Source: CAIYZT01 sp947461435
Lineage (GTDB): Bacteria; Pseudomonadota; Alphaproteobacteria; Rhodobacterales; Rhodobacteraceae
NCBI GenBank assembly: GCA_965284435.1
Contig: OZ260083.1
Coordinates: 2,232,001-2,296,000 of the forward strand
Length of the DNA: 64,000 bases
Direction of reading: 5' to 3'
Part shown: piece after piece, positions 42,842-52,120 of the stretch
How positions within the stretch are numbered: position 1 is the first letter of the stretch
How the letters are laid out: every line of letters begins with the position of its first letter
Made by a program: the position numbers and the translations under genes
Notes under the pieces: model-generated
What the model was told of the DNA's origin: nothing
The model's input: only the letters and a program-made list of their open reading frames with translations
Database searches by the model: none

Positions 42842-43017
42842 AGACGCGTCCGAGCAATGAGGCACCACGGATCCGGATTGGATTCTGGCTTCATCCCAGA
42901 TAAGCGGTCCGGTGGGGCCGGGGCAATGGCAGGTTAGATCCCTGCACCAAAGTTTTTGACCGACGTCGTCCAAATGCGGCCGCTTTGGCCGATGCAATGC
43001 AAGGGATCAGGGACCAG

Positions 43018-43779
43018 ATGACAGACTTGGATCGCGCACAAGACGCTGCCAATGGCGGCGGGGATGCAGAGCGTCTGGCGTTTTTTCGGGTCCTCGCCGA
43101 TGCCCCCTTGCTTGTCTTGCTGGAGCGCGAGGTTGACGGTGAAATTCTGGAGCCAAGGATCTTTGATCTTGAAGCGGGCCAAGTGGTTCTGGCTTTTGAT
43201 GACGAAGGGCGCCTTGCCGCAATGGGAGAGGGCCCCTTGCCCTATGCAGAGCTTCCGGGGCGGGTGCTTGCCCGTTTGTTGTCGGCCGAAGGATTGGGGT
43301 TGGGTTTGAACCTGGGGGCGGGGACAGCATCCGAGATGCTGTTGCGCAAAGAAGCGATGGTTTGGCTGACAGACCTGTTGGACCAAGAGGCAGAGGTGCA
43401 TGTGGCCTCCTTTGGTTCGGTGCAGGCCCCAAGCGACGAATTCGTGTCCGGTGTCGAACGGATCTTGCAAACCGCGCCGCCCACATGGGCCGGGCTTGCG
43501 CAGCGTGTTGCCTTGTACGGGCGGGGACCGACCGCGCTTTTGGTCATCGTCGGTGCCGTTTCAGACTCCGAGACCGCCCTTGCAACAGCCATGAGCGAGG
43601 CCCTTCGGTTTGCCAACTTTGAAGGTTTGGTGATCGACATTGCCTTTTCACAGGACGGCAATCTGCCAGAGGGGGCCGTCTATGTGGCTTGGCCCACAGC
43701 CGCGGCGGACGCGGCGCTTGTCCCAGAGGGACCGTCTGCCCCCGGGATGGACAGCGCGCGGCCGCCAATTTTGCGATAG
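43018..43779 (+). CDS. SseB family protein
   Basis: 253 residues, no membrane segments. N-terminal SseB domain (about 20-120: DAERLAFFRVLADAPLLVLL, VVLAFDDEGRLAAMGE, LPGRVLARLL) then a C-terminal SseB-like half (AQRVALYGRGPTALLVIVG, FANFEGLVIDIAF). SseB proteins are named for enhanced serine sensitivity; no catalytic function is known. Stands before rplM. ATG follows GGGATCAGGGACC. Confidence 0.82.
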   Translation: MTDLDRAQDAANGGGDAERLAFFRVLADAPLLVLLEREVDGEILEPRIFDLEAGQVVLAFDDEGRLAAMGEGPLPYAELPGRVLARLLSAEGLGLGLNLGAGTASEMLLRKEAMVWLTDLLDQEAEVHVASFGSVQAPSDEFVSGVERILQTAPPTWAGLAQRVALYGRGPTALLVIVGAVSDSETALATAMSEALRFANFEGLVIDIAFSQDGNLPEGAVYVAWPTAAADAALVPEGPSAPGMDSARPPILR

Positions 43780-43930
43780 AATGGGGTATTTTAATACCTC
43801 ATATCATAAATCATTGATTTGGTGTATTAATTTGTTCCGGGTCCCTCTTGACCCGCAGCCTGTGTTGCGCAATAAGCCACCATCCGAGATTCCGGGGCCA
43901 AAGCCTCGCCTTAACTTCATTGGGTATATG

Positions 43931-44395
43931 ATGAAAACCTTCACCGCTACTCCGGCGGACATCGAAAAGAAATGGATCCTGATCGACGCTGAAGGCGTTG
44001 TTCTGGGCCGTCTCGCAACGATCGTCGCCTCTATCCTGCGCGGCAAGAACAAGCCGACGTTCACCCCCCACATGGACATGGGTGACAATGTCATCGTCAT
44101 CAACGCCGACAAGGTGCAGATGACGGGCAAAAAGCGCGACGACAAGCGTTACTATTGGCACACGAACCACCCGGGCGGGATCAAGTTCCGTACCGCGCGT
44201 CAGGTGCTGGAAGGCAACCATCCCGAACGCGTGGTGGAAAAAGCCGTTGAACGCATGATCACCCGCAATCGCTTGGGCCGTCAGCAAATGACCAACCTGC
44301 GCGTTTACGCCGGTGCCGAGCATGCGCATGAAGCACAGCAGCCGACCGTTCTTGACGTGAAAGTCATGAACCCCAAGAACACCCGGAGCGCATGA
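43931..44395 (+). CDS. rplM: 50S ribosomal protein L13
   Basis: 154 residues from the second of two adjacent ATGs (43928 or 43931). Features match L13: KKWILIDAEGVVLGRLAT, RGKNKPTFTPHMDMGDNVIVINADKVQMTGKK, and RNRLGRQQMTNLRVYAG. Binds 23S rRNA. One base before rpsI, the universal bacterial pairing. The promoter should be in 43780-43930, which has an AT-rich stretch. Confidence 0.97.
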   Translation: MKTFTATPADIEKKWILIDAEGVVLGRLATIVASILRGKNKPTFTPHMDMGDNVIVINADKVQMTGKKRDDKRYYWHTNHPGGIKFRTARQVLEGNHPERVVEKAVERMITRNRLGRQQMTNLRVYAGAEHAHEAQQPTVLDVKVMNPKNTRSA

Positions 44396-44396
44396 T

Positions 44397-44894
44397 ATGT
44401 CCGACATCAAATCTCTTGACGATCTGAAATCGGCCGTTTCTGCCGCTGCTCCTTCCTCGCCCGCCGTTGTTTCGATGGCGCCGGTTCGGGTTCAGGTGCG
44501 CGACAAGTTGGGTCGTTCTTATGCAACGGGTAAGCGCAAGAACGCAATTGCCCGTGTCTGGGTGAAGCCCGGTTCGGGCAAGGTTACGGTAAACGGCAAG
44601 GAAATGGCCGCTTATTTCGCCCGTCCGGTTCTGCAGATGATCTTGAAGCAGCCCTTCACGATCGCCAATGTCGAAGGTCAGTTTGATGTGGTTGCAACGG
44701 TGTCGGGCGGCGGTCTTTCGGGCCAGGCCGGCGCTGTAAAGCATGGAATTTCCAAGGCATTGCAGCTGTATGAACCCACGTTGCGCGGCGCACTGAAGGC
44801 GGCCGGCTTCTTGACCCGTGACAGCCGTGTCGTGGAACGCAAGAAGTACGGCAAAGCCAAGGCCCGTCGTTCGTTCCAGTTCTCCAAGCGTTAA
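44397..44894 (+). CDS. rpsI: 30S ribosomal protein S9
   Basis: 165 residues: an N-terminal extension of about 35 residues (SDIKSLDDLKSAVSAAAPSS, typical of alphaproteobacteria), then SYATGKRKNAIARVWVKPGSGKVTVNG and the C-terminal KKYGKAKARRSFQFSKR tail that reaches the P-site tRNA. rplM-rpsI operon, ends at a strong terminator. Confidence 0.97.
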   Translation: MSDIKSLDDLKSAVSAAAPSSPAVVSMAPVRVQVRDKLGRSYATGKRKNAIARVWVKPGSGKVTVNGKEMAAYFARPVLQMILKQPFTIANVEGQFDVVATVSGGGLSGQAGAVKHGISKALQLYEPTLRGALKAAGFLTRDSRVVERKKYGKAKARRSFQFSKR

Positions 44895-44915
44895 TCTGGA
44901 TCAACGATCTGTTCG

Positions 44916-44945
44916 AAAGGCGCAGCTTTGGCTGCGCCTTTTTTT
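44916..44945 (+). terminator. rho-independent terminator of rplM-rpsI
   Basis: AAAGGCGCAGC (44916-44926), loop TTTG, GCTGCGCCTTT (44931-44941), then a run of T to 44945. Twenty-one bases past the rpsI stop. Confidence 0.9.
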
Positions 44946-45173
44946 GCTGACCGCCCATATGCAATTGGGCGGCCCGCCAAAGGGACTATCCCCCAAAGGG
45001 TTGAATCCCATGCCCGGTCCAAATGGATAGGGCCAGACCAACACCGCCGCCTCGCAGTGTTGCCCTTCAGACTCACCTTGTGTGCTGCTTTCCTCAAAGG
45101 GGACGAAGCGATTGACCAAAGGAATGAAGACGATTCAATCTTAGGGATAGATCACTTTATAAGAGGCCCAAGA

Positions 45174-45434
45174 ATGGGACAGCAACATTGCTTTCATGCC
45201 CCCGGCGAGAAATCCGATTTCCTTGGGTGGCGGATTGGCCGCAAGGGGCGCACCGAAATCGTCTATGAAAATTGCAACGCGACCCGATTTGTCTGGCGGG
45301 CGGATTTTGAAGGGAACGCCGATCTGCGTCTGGATGAGGCGCTGTCTCTTTCCGTCAACGCGGGGCACGAACGGGTTATCGCCACCTTGTTCGAAGAGTT
45401 GAAAAAACGTGCAATTGCAATTGAATTGATCTGA
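45174..45434 (+). CDS. hypothetical protein (86 aa)
   Basis: 86 residues from the ATG at 45174 (AGAGGCCCAAGA in front). The sequence (HCFHAPGEKSDFLGWRIGRKGRTEIVYENC) has normal amino-acid composition and ends LFEELKKRAIAIELI. It sits in the 724-base stretch between the rpsI stop and potB. No family is recognised; the longer in-frame start at 44928 would overlap the terminator and is rejected. Confidence 0.45.
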   Translation: MGQQHCFHAPGEKSDFLGWRIGRKGRTEIVYENCNATRFVWRADFEGNADLRLDEALSLSVNAGHERVIATLFEELKKRAIAIELI

Positions 45435-45618
45435 GCCCCGACAAAACCAAACCGGGACAAAGAATATCCGGCCCAAAGGCTGCGGGCGTCAGCCGCGGGC
45501 TTTGCGTTTTTCCGGCCGCCATTGCATAATGATGCCTTGCGTCTTGCCATGACTTGAGCATTATTTGATCAAAATTGGCCTTCAGGCCGAGGGGACGACC
45601 GAGTCCTTGGGGGGAACG

Positions 45619-46692
45619 ATGGCGCAAGGCCGACTTGAACGACGCATTTTGAACCCAGAGGCCATCAATGGCCTGAAGATGATCAGCCCAACAGCTCTTT
45701 ATGCGACGCTTTTGCTGGCCGTGCCGCTGTTCTTGATTTTTCTGTATAGCTTTCTCACGGATGGCTATTTGACGATTGAGCGCATTCCGACCTTCGGGAA
45801 CTATGTGGAAACCTGGACAAGTCCGGTCTTTGAAAAGGTTTTGATGCGGTCCTTGGGCGTGTCGATGGCGGTGACAGCCGCCACGGTTCTGGCCGCTTTT
45901 CCAATGGCTTATTTCGTGTCTTTCTATGTCGAACCCTCGAAGAAATCGATCTGGCTGTTTCTAATCACCATCCCGTTCTGGACCAGTTATCTGATCCGCG
46001 TGTTCTTGTGGCTGGTGATCTTGGGCTACAACGGCGTGATCAACTCCACCTTGATGGGCCTTGGGGTCATCACCGAACCGATTACCGCAATCTTGTACAA
46101 CGCCAATTCGGTGGTGATCACCTTGGCCCATGCGTATGCGCCCTTTGCCATTTTGCCAATTTTCGTCGCGTTGGAAAAAATTGATCGGTCCTTGCTGGAG
46201 GCGGGCCGTGATTTGGGCGAAAGCCCCCTGATGACCTTTGTGCGGGTCACGCTTCCGCTGGCGCTTCCGGGCGTGGTTTCGGCCATCATGATTGTCTTCA
46301 TCCCAACAATCGGAGACTACGTCACACCGTCCTTGCTGGGCGGGCCCGAGGGCAAGATGGTTGCGAACTTGGTTCAGCTTCAATACTTGAAACTGGATAA
46401 CTATCCCATGGGTTCGGCCACGGCCGTGTCGTCCATGGCGATGGTGGGCATTGCGTTGATCGTGGGCTTTGCGCAATCCAAACTGTTCCGCCGGGTCTAT
46501 GGGGCTTTCATCGGATACAGCAATGCCGGATTGTCCATTCTGGCGGCCCTGGCGGCGGTTGTGATCAGCTTTGGCGCGTGCATTGTGGTTGGTGTGGTTG
46601 CAAGCGGGGCCTTCTTTGCCATCGTCCTTGCGGTGGCGATCGGGCATATCGCCCTGCTGATCTGGCTGAAATCGCAGGAGTCCAAGGCATGA
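45619..46692 (+). CDS. ABC transporter permease, PotB-like
   Basis: 357 residues from the ATG at 45619, behind GGGGGGAACG. Six canonical membrane helices of the PotB/PotH type, with the EAA loop LLEAGRDLGESPLMTFVRVTLPLALPGV (about 193-220) contacting the ATPase. The C-terminus carries about 70 extra residues with two further hydrophobic stretches (LSILAALAAVVISFGACIVVGV and FAIVLAVAIGHIALLIWL), absent from ~280-residue PotB. Likely polyamine or other organic cation import. Overlaps potC by four bases (ATGA). Confidence 0.87.
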   Translation: MAQGRLERRILNPEAINGLKMISPTALYATLLLAVPLFLIFLYSFLTDGYLTIERIPTFGNYVETWTSPVFEKVLMRSLGVSMAVTAATVLAAFPMAYFVSFYVEPSKKSIWLFLITIPFWTSYLIRVFLWLVILGYNGVINSTLMGLGVITEPITAILYNANSVVITLAHAYAPFAILPIFVALEKIDRSLLEAGRDLGESPLMTFVRVTLPLALPGVVSAIMIVFIPTIGDYVTPSLLGGPEGKMVANLVQLQYLKLDNYPMGSATAVSSMAMVGIALIVGFAQSKLFRRVYGAFIGYSNAGLSILAALAAVVISFGACIVVGVVASGAFFAIVLAVAIGHIALLIWLKSQESKA

Positions 46693-47495
46693 AGGGCGGC
46701 GGTTTCAAAATATACGCGGTGGCCTATCTGATTTTTCTGTATGCGCCCATCATCCTTTTGCCGATATTTGCCTTCAACAACGCGGCCATCATCGCCTTTC
46801 CGTTGTCCGGTTTCACCACCAAGTGGTTTCAGGCTTTGTGGGCCGAACCGGCATTGTGGAATGCCGCAAAGAATTCCCTCATTGTGGGCGTGTCAACATC
46901 GATCCTGTCCACCGCCTTGGGCGTTTTCGCGGCCCGCGCGTCAACACGGTACAACTTTCCGGGAAAAGGCGGGATCCTTGGCATGATCATGCTGCCTTTG
47001 GTCTTGCCCGAAATCATTCTGGCGGTGGCCTTGCTTGTGTTGCTGTTGGGCATTGGGGTGCCGCTCAGCATGTTCACCGTCACGTTGGGACATGTTCTGG
47101 TCTGCACGCCGTTTTCCATCGCAATCCTGTCGGCCGCCTTCCAATCGTTGGATCGATCCTTGGAAGAAGCCTCCTATGATCTGGGCGAGAACGCCGTTAC
47201 CACGTTTTGGCTTGTGATCCTGCCCTTGGTGATGCCGGGCATTATTTCGTCGCTTTTGATCACCTTCACGATCTCTTTGGACGAATTCATCATGGCCTTC
47301 TTCTTGGCGGGCACCGAATCCACCCTGCCAGTCTACATCTTCTCGCAGTTCCGCTTTCCGCAGGCTGTGCCTGTGATCATGGCGCTGGGAACCATTTTGG
47401 TGCTTTTGTCCATCACCCTACTTTCAATTGCAGAATACTTCCGCCGCCGCGGCATCGCGAGAACCGGTGGGAAGGATACCGGAGGCTTCTTGTGA
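46689..47495 (+). CDS. ABC transporter permease, PotC-like
   Basis: 268 residues, six membrane helices, EAA loop LEEASYDLGENAVTTFWLVILPLVMPGI. Pairs with the PotB-like permease to make the channel for the spermidine/putrescine-type importer. The start overlaps the PotB stop (ATGA), and the stop overlaps the GTG of potA (GTGA). Confidence 0.9.
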   Translation: MKGGGFKIYAVAYLIFLYAPIILLPIFAFNNAAIIAFPLSGFTTKWFQALWAEPALWNAAKNSLIVGVSTSILSTALGVFAARASTRYNFPGKGGILGMIMLPLVLPEIILAVALLVLLLGIGVPLSMFTVTLGHVLVCTPFSIAILSAAFQSLDRSLEEASYDLGENAVTTFWLVILPLVMPGIISSLLITFTISLDEFIMAFFLAGTESTLPVYIFSQFRFPQAVPVIMALGTILVLLSITLLSIAEYFRRRGIARTGGKDTGGFL

Positions 47496-48595
47496 CCCTG
47501 CCCGCCGAACAACCGACGATGATCGAATTCAAAGACGTCCACAAATACTACGGCGATTATCATGCCCTGCGCGGGATAACCGCGACCATCAGGGCAGGGG
47601 AGTTCTTTTCGCTGTTGGGACCATCGGGGTGCGGCAAGACGACCTTGCTGCGCACCATTGCCGGATTTGAAGATATCTCTTCGGGTGTGGTGATGATCGA
47701 CGCCAAGGATATGGCGGGCGTGCCGGCAAACCAGCGCCCGACCAACATGGTGTTTCAGTCCTATGCCATTTTCCCGCATTTGACCGTGGCCGAGAATGTC
47801 GGATTTGGATTGCGCAAAGACCCGCGTACCAAAGAAGAAAAGGCAAAGGCCGTGTCAGAGGCGCTGGAGATGGTTGGTCTGACCGGGTTCGGGGCCCGTG
47901 CCGCGCATGCCTTGTCAGGCGGGCAAAGGCAACGCGTGGCGCTCGCGCGTGCCTTGATCCTGAAACCCAAGGTTTTGCTTTTGGATGAACCCTTGTCCGC
48001 CTTGGATAAGAAAATGCGTGAACAAATGCAGGTTGAGTTGATCAAGTTGCAGCGCCAGGTCGGCATTACCTTCATTCTGGTCACCCATGATCAGGAAGAG
48101 GCGCTTGTCATGTCTGATCGCATTGCGGTGATGTTTGATGGCGAAATCGCGCAGTTGGATGACCCCGAAACGCTTTACCGCAAACCGGCGAACCGCCGCG
48201 TGGCGGATTTTATCGGCACGATGAATTTCCTGCCCGCCAAGATCGTTTCGGAGACGTCACAGTCCATTCAGGTTGAAGCCGCCGGTTTTGGCTCCTTTAC
48301 CGTGGCTGCCGATCAGGCCTCGGGCAAGAAAGGGGACGAAGAGACAGCTGTTGGCTTTCGGCCCGAAACATTGACGATCTTGTTTGATGATCAAAAAGCA
48401 TCTGACCGCGAGGCCATGGCGAGCGTGGAAGAGGTCGTCTATTACGGCGACATGACCTATTATGATATTCGTTTGGACGGCGCCCCGGTGGCCATGCGCC
48501 TCTCGATGCGAAATGTGCCCGGCCGCCCCGTTCTTGACATCGGCGCGCGGGCCCGCGTCGCATGGAGCGCAGCAGCCTTGGTGCTTTTTCGGTGA
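47492..48595 (+). CDS. ABC transporter ATP-binding protein, PotA-like
   Basis: 367 residues from a GTG behind GGAGG; ATG 47519 would cut a 10-residue leader. Walker A GPSGCGKTT, signature LSGGQRQRVALAR, Walker B VLLLDEPLSALD, H-loop VTHDQEEAL, then a C-terminal TOBE domain (about 280-360). Energises the potB-potC permeases. No substrate-binding protein gene adjoins, so the substrate remains inferred. The stop overlaps the next GTG (GTGA). Confidence 0.92.
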   Translation: MTLPAEQPTMIEFKDVHKYYGDYHALRGITATIRAGEFFSLLGPSGCGKTTLLRTIAGFEDISSGVVMIDAKDMAGVPANQRPTNMVFQSYAIFPHLTVAENVGFGLRKDPRTKEEKAKAVSEALEMVGLTGFGARAAHALSGGQRQRVALARALILKPKVLLLDEPLSALDKKMREQMQVELIKLQRQVGITFILVTHDQEEALVMSDRIAVMFDGEIAQLDDPETLYRKPANRRVADFIGTMNFLPAKIVSETSQSIQVEAAGFGSFTVAADQASGKKGDEETAVGFRPETLTILFDDQKASDREAMASVEEVVYYGDMTYYDIRLDGAPVAMRLSMRNVPGRPVLDIGARARVAWSAAALVLFR

Positions 48596-49608
48596 GCTTC
48601 CGCGCAACGCGCGCGTCAAACTGGCTGACGCGGGGAAAACTGAACTCCCTGCCGCCCACGCTTTTTTTCCACGCCCGGGATCGGCTGTCAGAGGCCCTTC
48701 AAAAAGGGCATTTCAAACTGATGAACGGCCTTGCAGACCACGCAAGGTTCAAAGGTCTGGATGTCGAAGTTGTAACCTTTAGCGCCGCCTCACAGGACAC
48801 AGCCATCGATCATGGCGGCCATTACCATGTCTTCATGGACGACCGCCCGGCCTATGCCGCAAATGCGGTCCATTGTGTGCCATCTTATCTGCATGGGTTT
48901 TGGTTCTTTGACGAGATTGGAACCCGCAACAATTCCCTGATGCGTCTGAACCGGTTCGATCCGCGGCCCATGGCGGGTGATTACGCGCGCGAGGTTCATG
49001 CGCAGCTTCATGCGCGCTTTGTTGATGCCAATAAGTCCAAATTTGAACAGGCGCCCCGCGGGCCGGGCGTGAAAGAGGGCTCGATCTGTCTGTTTGCCCA
49101 AGATTTCAAACCGCCAAGACATCATCACCATTACATGTCGGTTTGCGACATGATCGACGCCGCGATGGCCGCAAAGGGCGATCGGACGCTGTATATCAAA
49201 CCGCACCCCATTCAGACGGTCGAAGAATTGGCTGTGTTGGCCCAGTATCATGATCCGCAGAACGGGATCGAGATGACGCAAGCGTCGATCCACGATCTGT
49301 TGGCGGCAGCCTCCTGTGTGTTGACGCTGTCCTCGGCTGTTGGGTTTGAAGCCTTCTTGCACAAAAAGCCGGTGGTTTTGGGCGGGCAAACGGATTTCTG
49401 GCAAAATGCGATCACCCTCACGGATCCGGCAAAATTGCCCGAAGCCATGGCCGAAGCCATGGCGCGGAAATGGAGCCATGAGAAGTTTTTGGTTTGGTAT
49501 CTGAAACAGATGTGCGTGGAAGATGCGAACTGGAGCCTGCCGCGCGTCCTTGAACGGCTGCACCGCAAGGGGTTTGCCTGGGCCGATCAAGGAAAAGGCT
49601 GGTACTAA
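48592..49608 (+). CDS. capsule-type polysaccharide glycosyltransferase (KpsC/KpsS-like)
   Basis: 338 residues from the GTG at 48592, overlapping the PotA-like stop. The C-terminal half carries TLYIKPHP (about 200-207), MTQASIHDLLAAASCVLTLSSAVGFEAFLHKKPVVLGG (the nucleotide-sugar-binding region of capsule synthesis proteins). Such proteins build the Kdo linker or capsule chain on a lipid. It fits the kdsA/kps genes at 38-41 kb, though 8 kb separate them. Soluble. Coupling with an ABC importer operon is odd. Confidence 0.78.
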   Translation: MSFRATRASNWLTRGKLNSLPPTLFFHARDRLSEALQKGHFKLMNGLADHARFKGLDVEVVTFSAASQDTAIDHGGHYHVFMDDRPAYAANAVHCVPSYLHGFWFFDEIGTRNNSLMRLNRFDPRPMAGDYAREVHAQLHARFVDANKSKFEQAPRGPGVKEGSICLFAQDFKPPRHHHHYMSVCDMIDAAMAAKGDRTLYIKPHPIQTVEELAVLAQYHDPQNGIEMTQASIHDLLAAASCVLTLSSAVGFEAFLHKKPVVLGGQTDFWQNAITLTDPAKLPEAMAEAMARKWSHEKFLVWYLKQMCVEDANWSLPRVLERLHRKGFAWADQGKGWY

Positions 49609-49612
49609 GCCA

Positions 49613-50272
49613 TCAGCGGTCCGGTGGCAAAAGGCCAAGGCCGCGCAGATAGATTCCGATCCCGGCTTCCAACAGATCTTCGGGCGAGAAGGGGGATTTT
49701 GCGCCATTGCCGCGCATGAAAAGTTCAACAACCCCGTGGCTCATCGCCCAGATATGGGCCGAAAACATCGTGGCGGGGGGGCGTTTGTTGGGTGGCATGT
49801 GCTGGCTCAGGCCTTCTGCGGCCTGCTCCAGCACTTGGCGGGCTTTGCTGGCCACCAAGGCAAGATCGGGATGGGCATTCAAGTTCAAGCCACTTTCGAA
49901 CATCGCCATATAGTGGCCGGGATACTTGCGGGCAAAGGCAAGATAGGCCCGCCCGGTCGCCTCGAAGGCCGCCAAGGCCGTAGGATTTCCATCGCTATAG
50001 GCGTAGTGCATCAAAGCCGCAAAGATATCGAACCCTTGGCGGGCGACTTCGGCGATCAGGTCGTCACGCCCCCCAAAGTGGCGATAGACGGCGGCAGGTG
50101 TCACCCCCGCCGCCTTCGCCGCCTCGGACAAGGTAAACCCCGTGGGTCCTTGTTCCGCGATCAATAAAAGCGAAGCCTCAACCAAGGCCTGACGCAGATT
50201 TCCGTGATGGTATCCTGATTTCACCAAGGGCTCACTTCGGCCGAATGTCCGGGCCGCCGCAGATTTTTCCAT
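49613..50272 (-). CDS. TetR family transcriptional regulator
   Basis: 219 residues, N-terminal TetR helix-turn-helix (about 20-65: HHGNLRQALVEASLLLIAEQG, then FTLSEAAKAAGVTPAAVYRHFGGRDDLI) and a ligand-binding helical domain of the WHG/TetR_C type with HGVVELFMRG. Start at 50272 (AAGG in front) overlaps the end of ppk2 by 41 bases; a GTG at 50224 would give a shorter protein. Likely regulated with, or controlling, ppk2. Ligand unknown. Confidence 0.87.
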   Translation of the reverse strand: MEKSAAARTFGRSEPLVKSGYHHGNLRQALVEASLLLIAEQGPTGFTLSEAAKAAGVTPAAVYRHFGGRDDLIAEVARQGFDIFAALMHYAYSDGNPTALAAFEATGRAYLAFARKYPGHYMAMFESGLNLNAHPDLALVASKARQVLEQAAEGLSQHMPPNKRPPATMFSAHIWAMSHGVVELFMRGNGAKSPFSPEDLLEAGIGIYLRGLGLLPPDR

Positions 50273-51101
50273 CGACCTTGCCGATGGCCGAAAGATCCTT
50301 GCCTGCGTAGTCCATCGTCAGCAAAACAGTCTGGATCGCCGCTATTCGGGCACGCTTCTTGTCATCAGACAGAATAACCGTCCAAGGGGCGTACTTGAAA
50401 TGGGTGGTTTTCATGGTTTCGTCAATGGCTTGGCAATAAGCATCCCATTTGGATAACCCGTCGACATCGATCTGGCTAAGTTTCCATTGTTTCAGCGGAT
50501 CCTTTTCGCGGTCCAGAAACCGCTTGAGTTGTTCGGCCTGCCCAACCTCAAGCCAAAGCTTGATGAAGGTGATCCCTTCATCGACGATCATCTTTTCAAA
50601 TTCTGGCAATTGACGGAAAAACTTCTTCCGCTCCGCCGGTTTGCAGAACCCGAAAACATGCTCGATCATGGCCCGATTGTACCAGGATCGGTCAAACAGG
50701 GCGAGTTCACCCTTTGCCGGGAACCAGTCGACGTACCGCTGAAAATACCACTGGCCCGCCTCGCGTTCCGAAGGTTTGGGAAGGGCCACAACGGTCGCGG
50801 CGCGGGGGTTCAGATTGGCGCGCATCGCATCAATGGTGCCGCCTTTTCCGGCGGCATCTCTGCCCTCGAAAACAACGATCAACCGTTTGCCGTTGGCGCG
50901 CAGATCGGCTTGCATCTTGCTCAGCTCTATCTGAAGAGCGCCCATATGCGCGTCATAGTCCTTGGATTTGATTTCTTCCGTGTAAGGATAGGATTTGTTC
51001 AGAATATCGTCGCTGTCGGCCTTTTCAATCGCGCGGCGCACCTCTTTGGGGGCCCCTTCGTTGAAATAGCGTGTGATCGCACCGTCAAATGGCAGGTCCA
51101 T
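50232..51101 (-). CDS. ppk2: polyphosphate kinase 2
   Basis: 289 residues from the ATG at 51101 (AGGAG in front). P-loop kinase with Walker A FEGRDAAGKGGTID (about 80-93), ALFDRSWYNRA (Walker B, lid-near) and WLEVGQAEQLKRFLDRE. It uses polyphosphate to phosphorylate nucleoside (di)phosphates. Partner of the Ppx-type gene at 15 kb. Confidence 0.94.
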   Translation of the reverse strand: MDLPFDGAITRYFNEGAPKEVRRAIEKADSDDILNKSYPYTEEIKSKDYDAHMGALQIELSKMQADLRANGKRLIVVFEGRDAAGKGGTIDAMRANLNPRAATVVALPKPSEREAGQWYFQRYVDWFPAKGELALFDRSWYNRAMIEHVFGFCKPAERKKFFRQLPEFEKMIVDEGITFIKLWLEVGQAEQLKRFLDREKDPLKQWKLSQIDVDGLSKWDAYCQAIDETMKTTHFKYAPWTVILSDDKKRARIAAIQTVLLTMDYAGKDLSAIGKVDGKICGGPDIRPK

Positions 51102-51144
51102 GATTACTCCTTTCACTGTCGCGCAAGTATGTCGATTGCAGCGC

Positions 51145-52083
51145 TCAGCGCAATCCGGCTCGGTGTGCGGCCGTGTCGATTGCCATCAGAACTTGGGGCA
51201 GGGCCGCGTGATGGGGCATGTGGCCGATGCCGGGAAGGATCGTCAGGTGGGCATTGGGCAAGAGTTTGGACAAGGGCAGGGAATGAATAGTCAGCGGAAC
51301 GATCGTATCGGCATCACCGTGAACAAGTTCGATGGGCAGATCAAGGCCGGGGTAACGGGGTTCCATTGCAACAAGTTGTGCCCGCAACGCGTTGATTTGG
51401 GCTGCATTTGCCGCCAGTGACCATGGCCGCGTGGTCAGCGCGCTGCCGATCTTTTCGATGTAACCGTCGGGCACCGGATTGGGCGCGAAAATCGCCGCAA
51501 CCGAGGCGTCGACATAGGATTTGGGAACAAAGGCCGCCGCAAGCCAAGGCCCAACGGCTGAACCGATGGCCGTGTTGGTCAGCCGATACCACGGGTCCAA
51601 AAGGCCCGGCCAAGGCAGCGACGGAGAGGAAATCAGCACCAGGCCCGCGGCGCCCCCCTCAAGCCCCCATTCCAACGCCAAGGAACCGCCGTAACTTTGG
51701 CCCACAACCAAGGGGGTGTGAATGCCAAGCTGATCCGCAGCGGCCCGAAACAGGGCGACCTGTGCCGCAATGCTGGGATCTTGGATCGCATCGGAATACC
51801 CAAGTCCCGGTCGATCAAAGGCGGTGACGCGGTAGGTTTTAGATAGGGCGTCCATCAGGCCGAAATCAAAATCGCGGATGTTCCCCGACGATCCGTGGAT
51901 CAAAACAAGGTCCGGCCCAGAACCCAGCTGACGATAATGAACTCGCGTTTGGCCAATCGTCACAAACTGGCCAGTTGGGGGGAAGTTTTGTTCAGCCAGC
52001 CGCGCGCGCAACAAGGCGATCAGCGCCGTGGCGCAGATGGCCACGACCAGAACAAGCAAGACGATCATCAAAATTTGCCGCAT
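51145..52083 (-). CDS. alpha/beta hydrolase, membrane-anchored
   Basis: 312 residues. One N-terminal membrane helix (about 3-27) then an alpha/beta hydrolase fold: VLIHGSSGNIRDF (oxyanion region), VVGQSYGGSLAL (nucleophile Ser), HGDADTIVPL (Asp), and GIGHMPHHA (His). Probable esterase/lipase-like enzyme facing the periplasm. Substrate unknown. Confidence 0.85.
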   Translation of the reverse strand: MRQILMIVLLVLVVAICATALIALLRARLAEQNFPPTGQFVTIGQTRVHYRQLGSGPDLVLIHGSSGNIRDFDFGLMDALSKTYRVTAFDRPGLGYSDAIQDPSIAAQVALFRAAADQLGIHTPLVVGQSYGGSLALEWGLEGGAAGLVLISSPSLPWPGLLDPWYRLTNTAIGSAVGPWLAAAFVPKSYVDASVAAIFAPNPVPDGYIEKIGSALTTRPWSLAANAAQINALRAQLVAMEPRYPGLDLPIELVHGDADTIVPLTIHSLPLSKLLPNAHLTILPGIGHMPHHAALPQVLMAIDTAAHRAGLR

Positions 52084-52120
52084 CCTTGGTTTTTAGGCCA
52101 AGCCTGCCCGCATTCAAGGG

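Noticed and set aside
45141..45476. Minus-strand 111-codon frame opposite the 86-residue gene
   Set aside because: Composition is less protein-like and there is no ribosome-binding site; the plus frame has a better site and helix-rich sequence.
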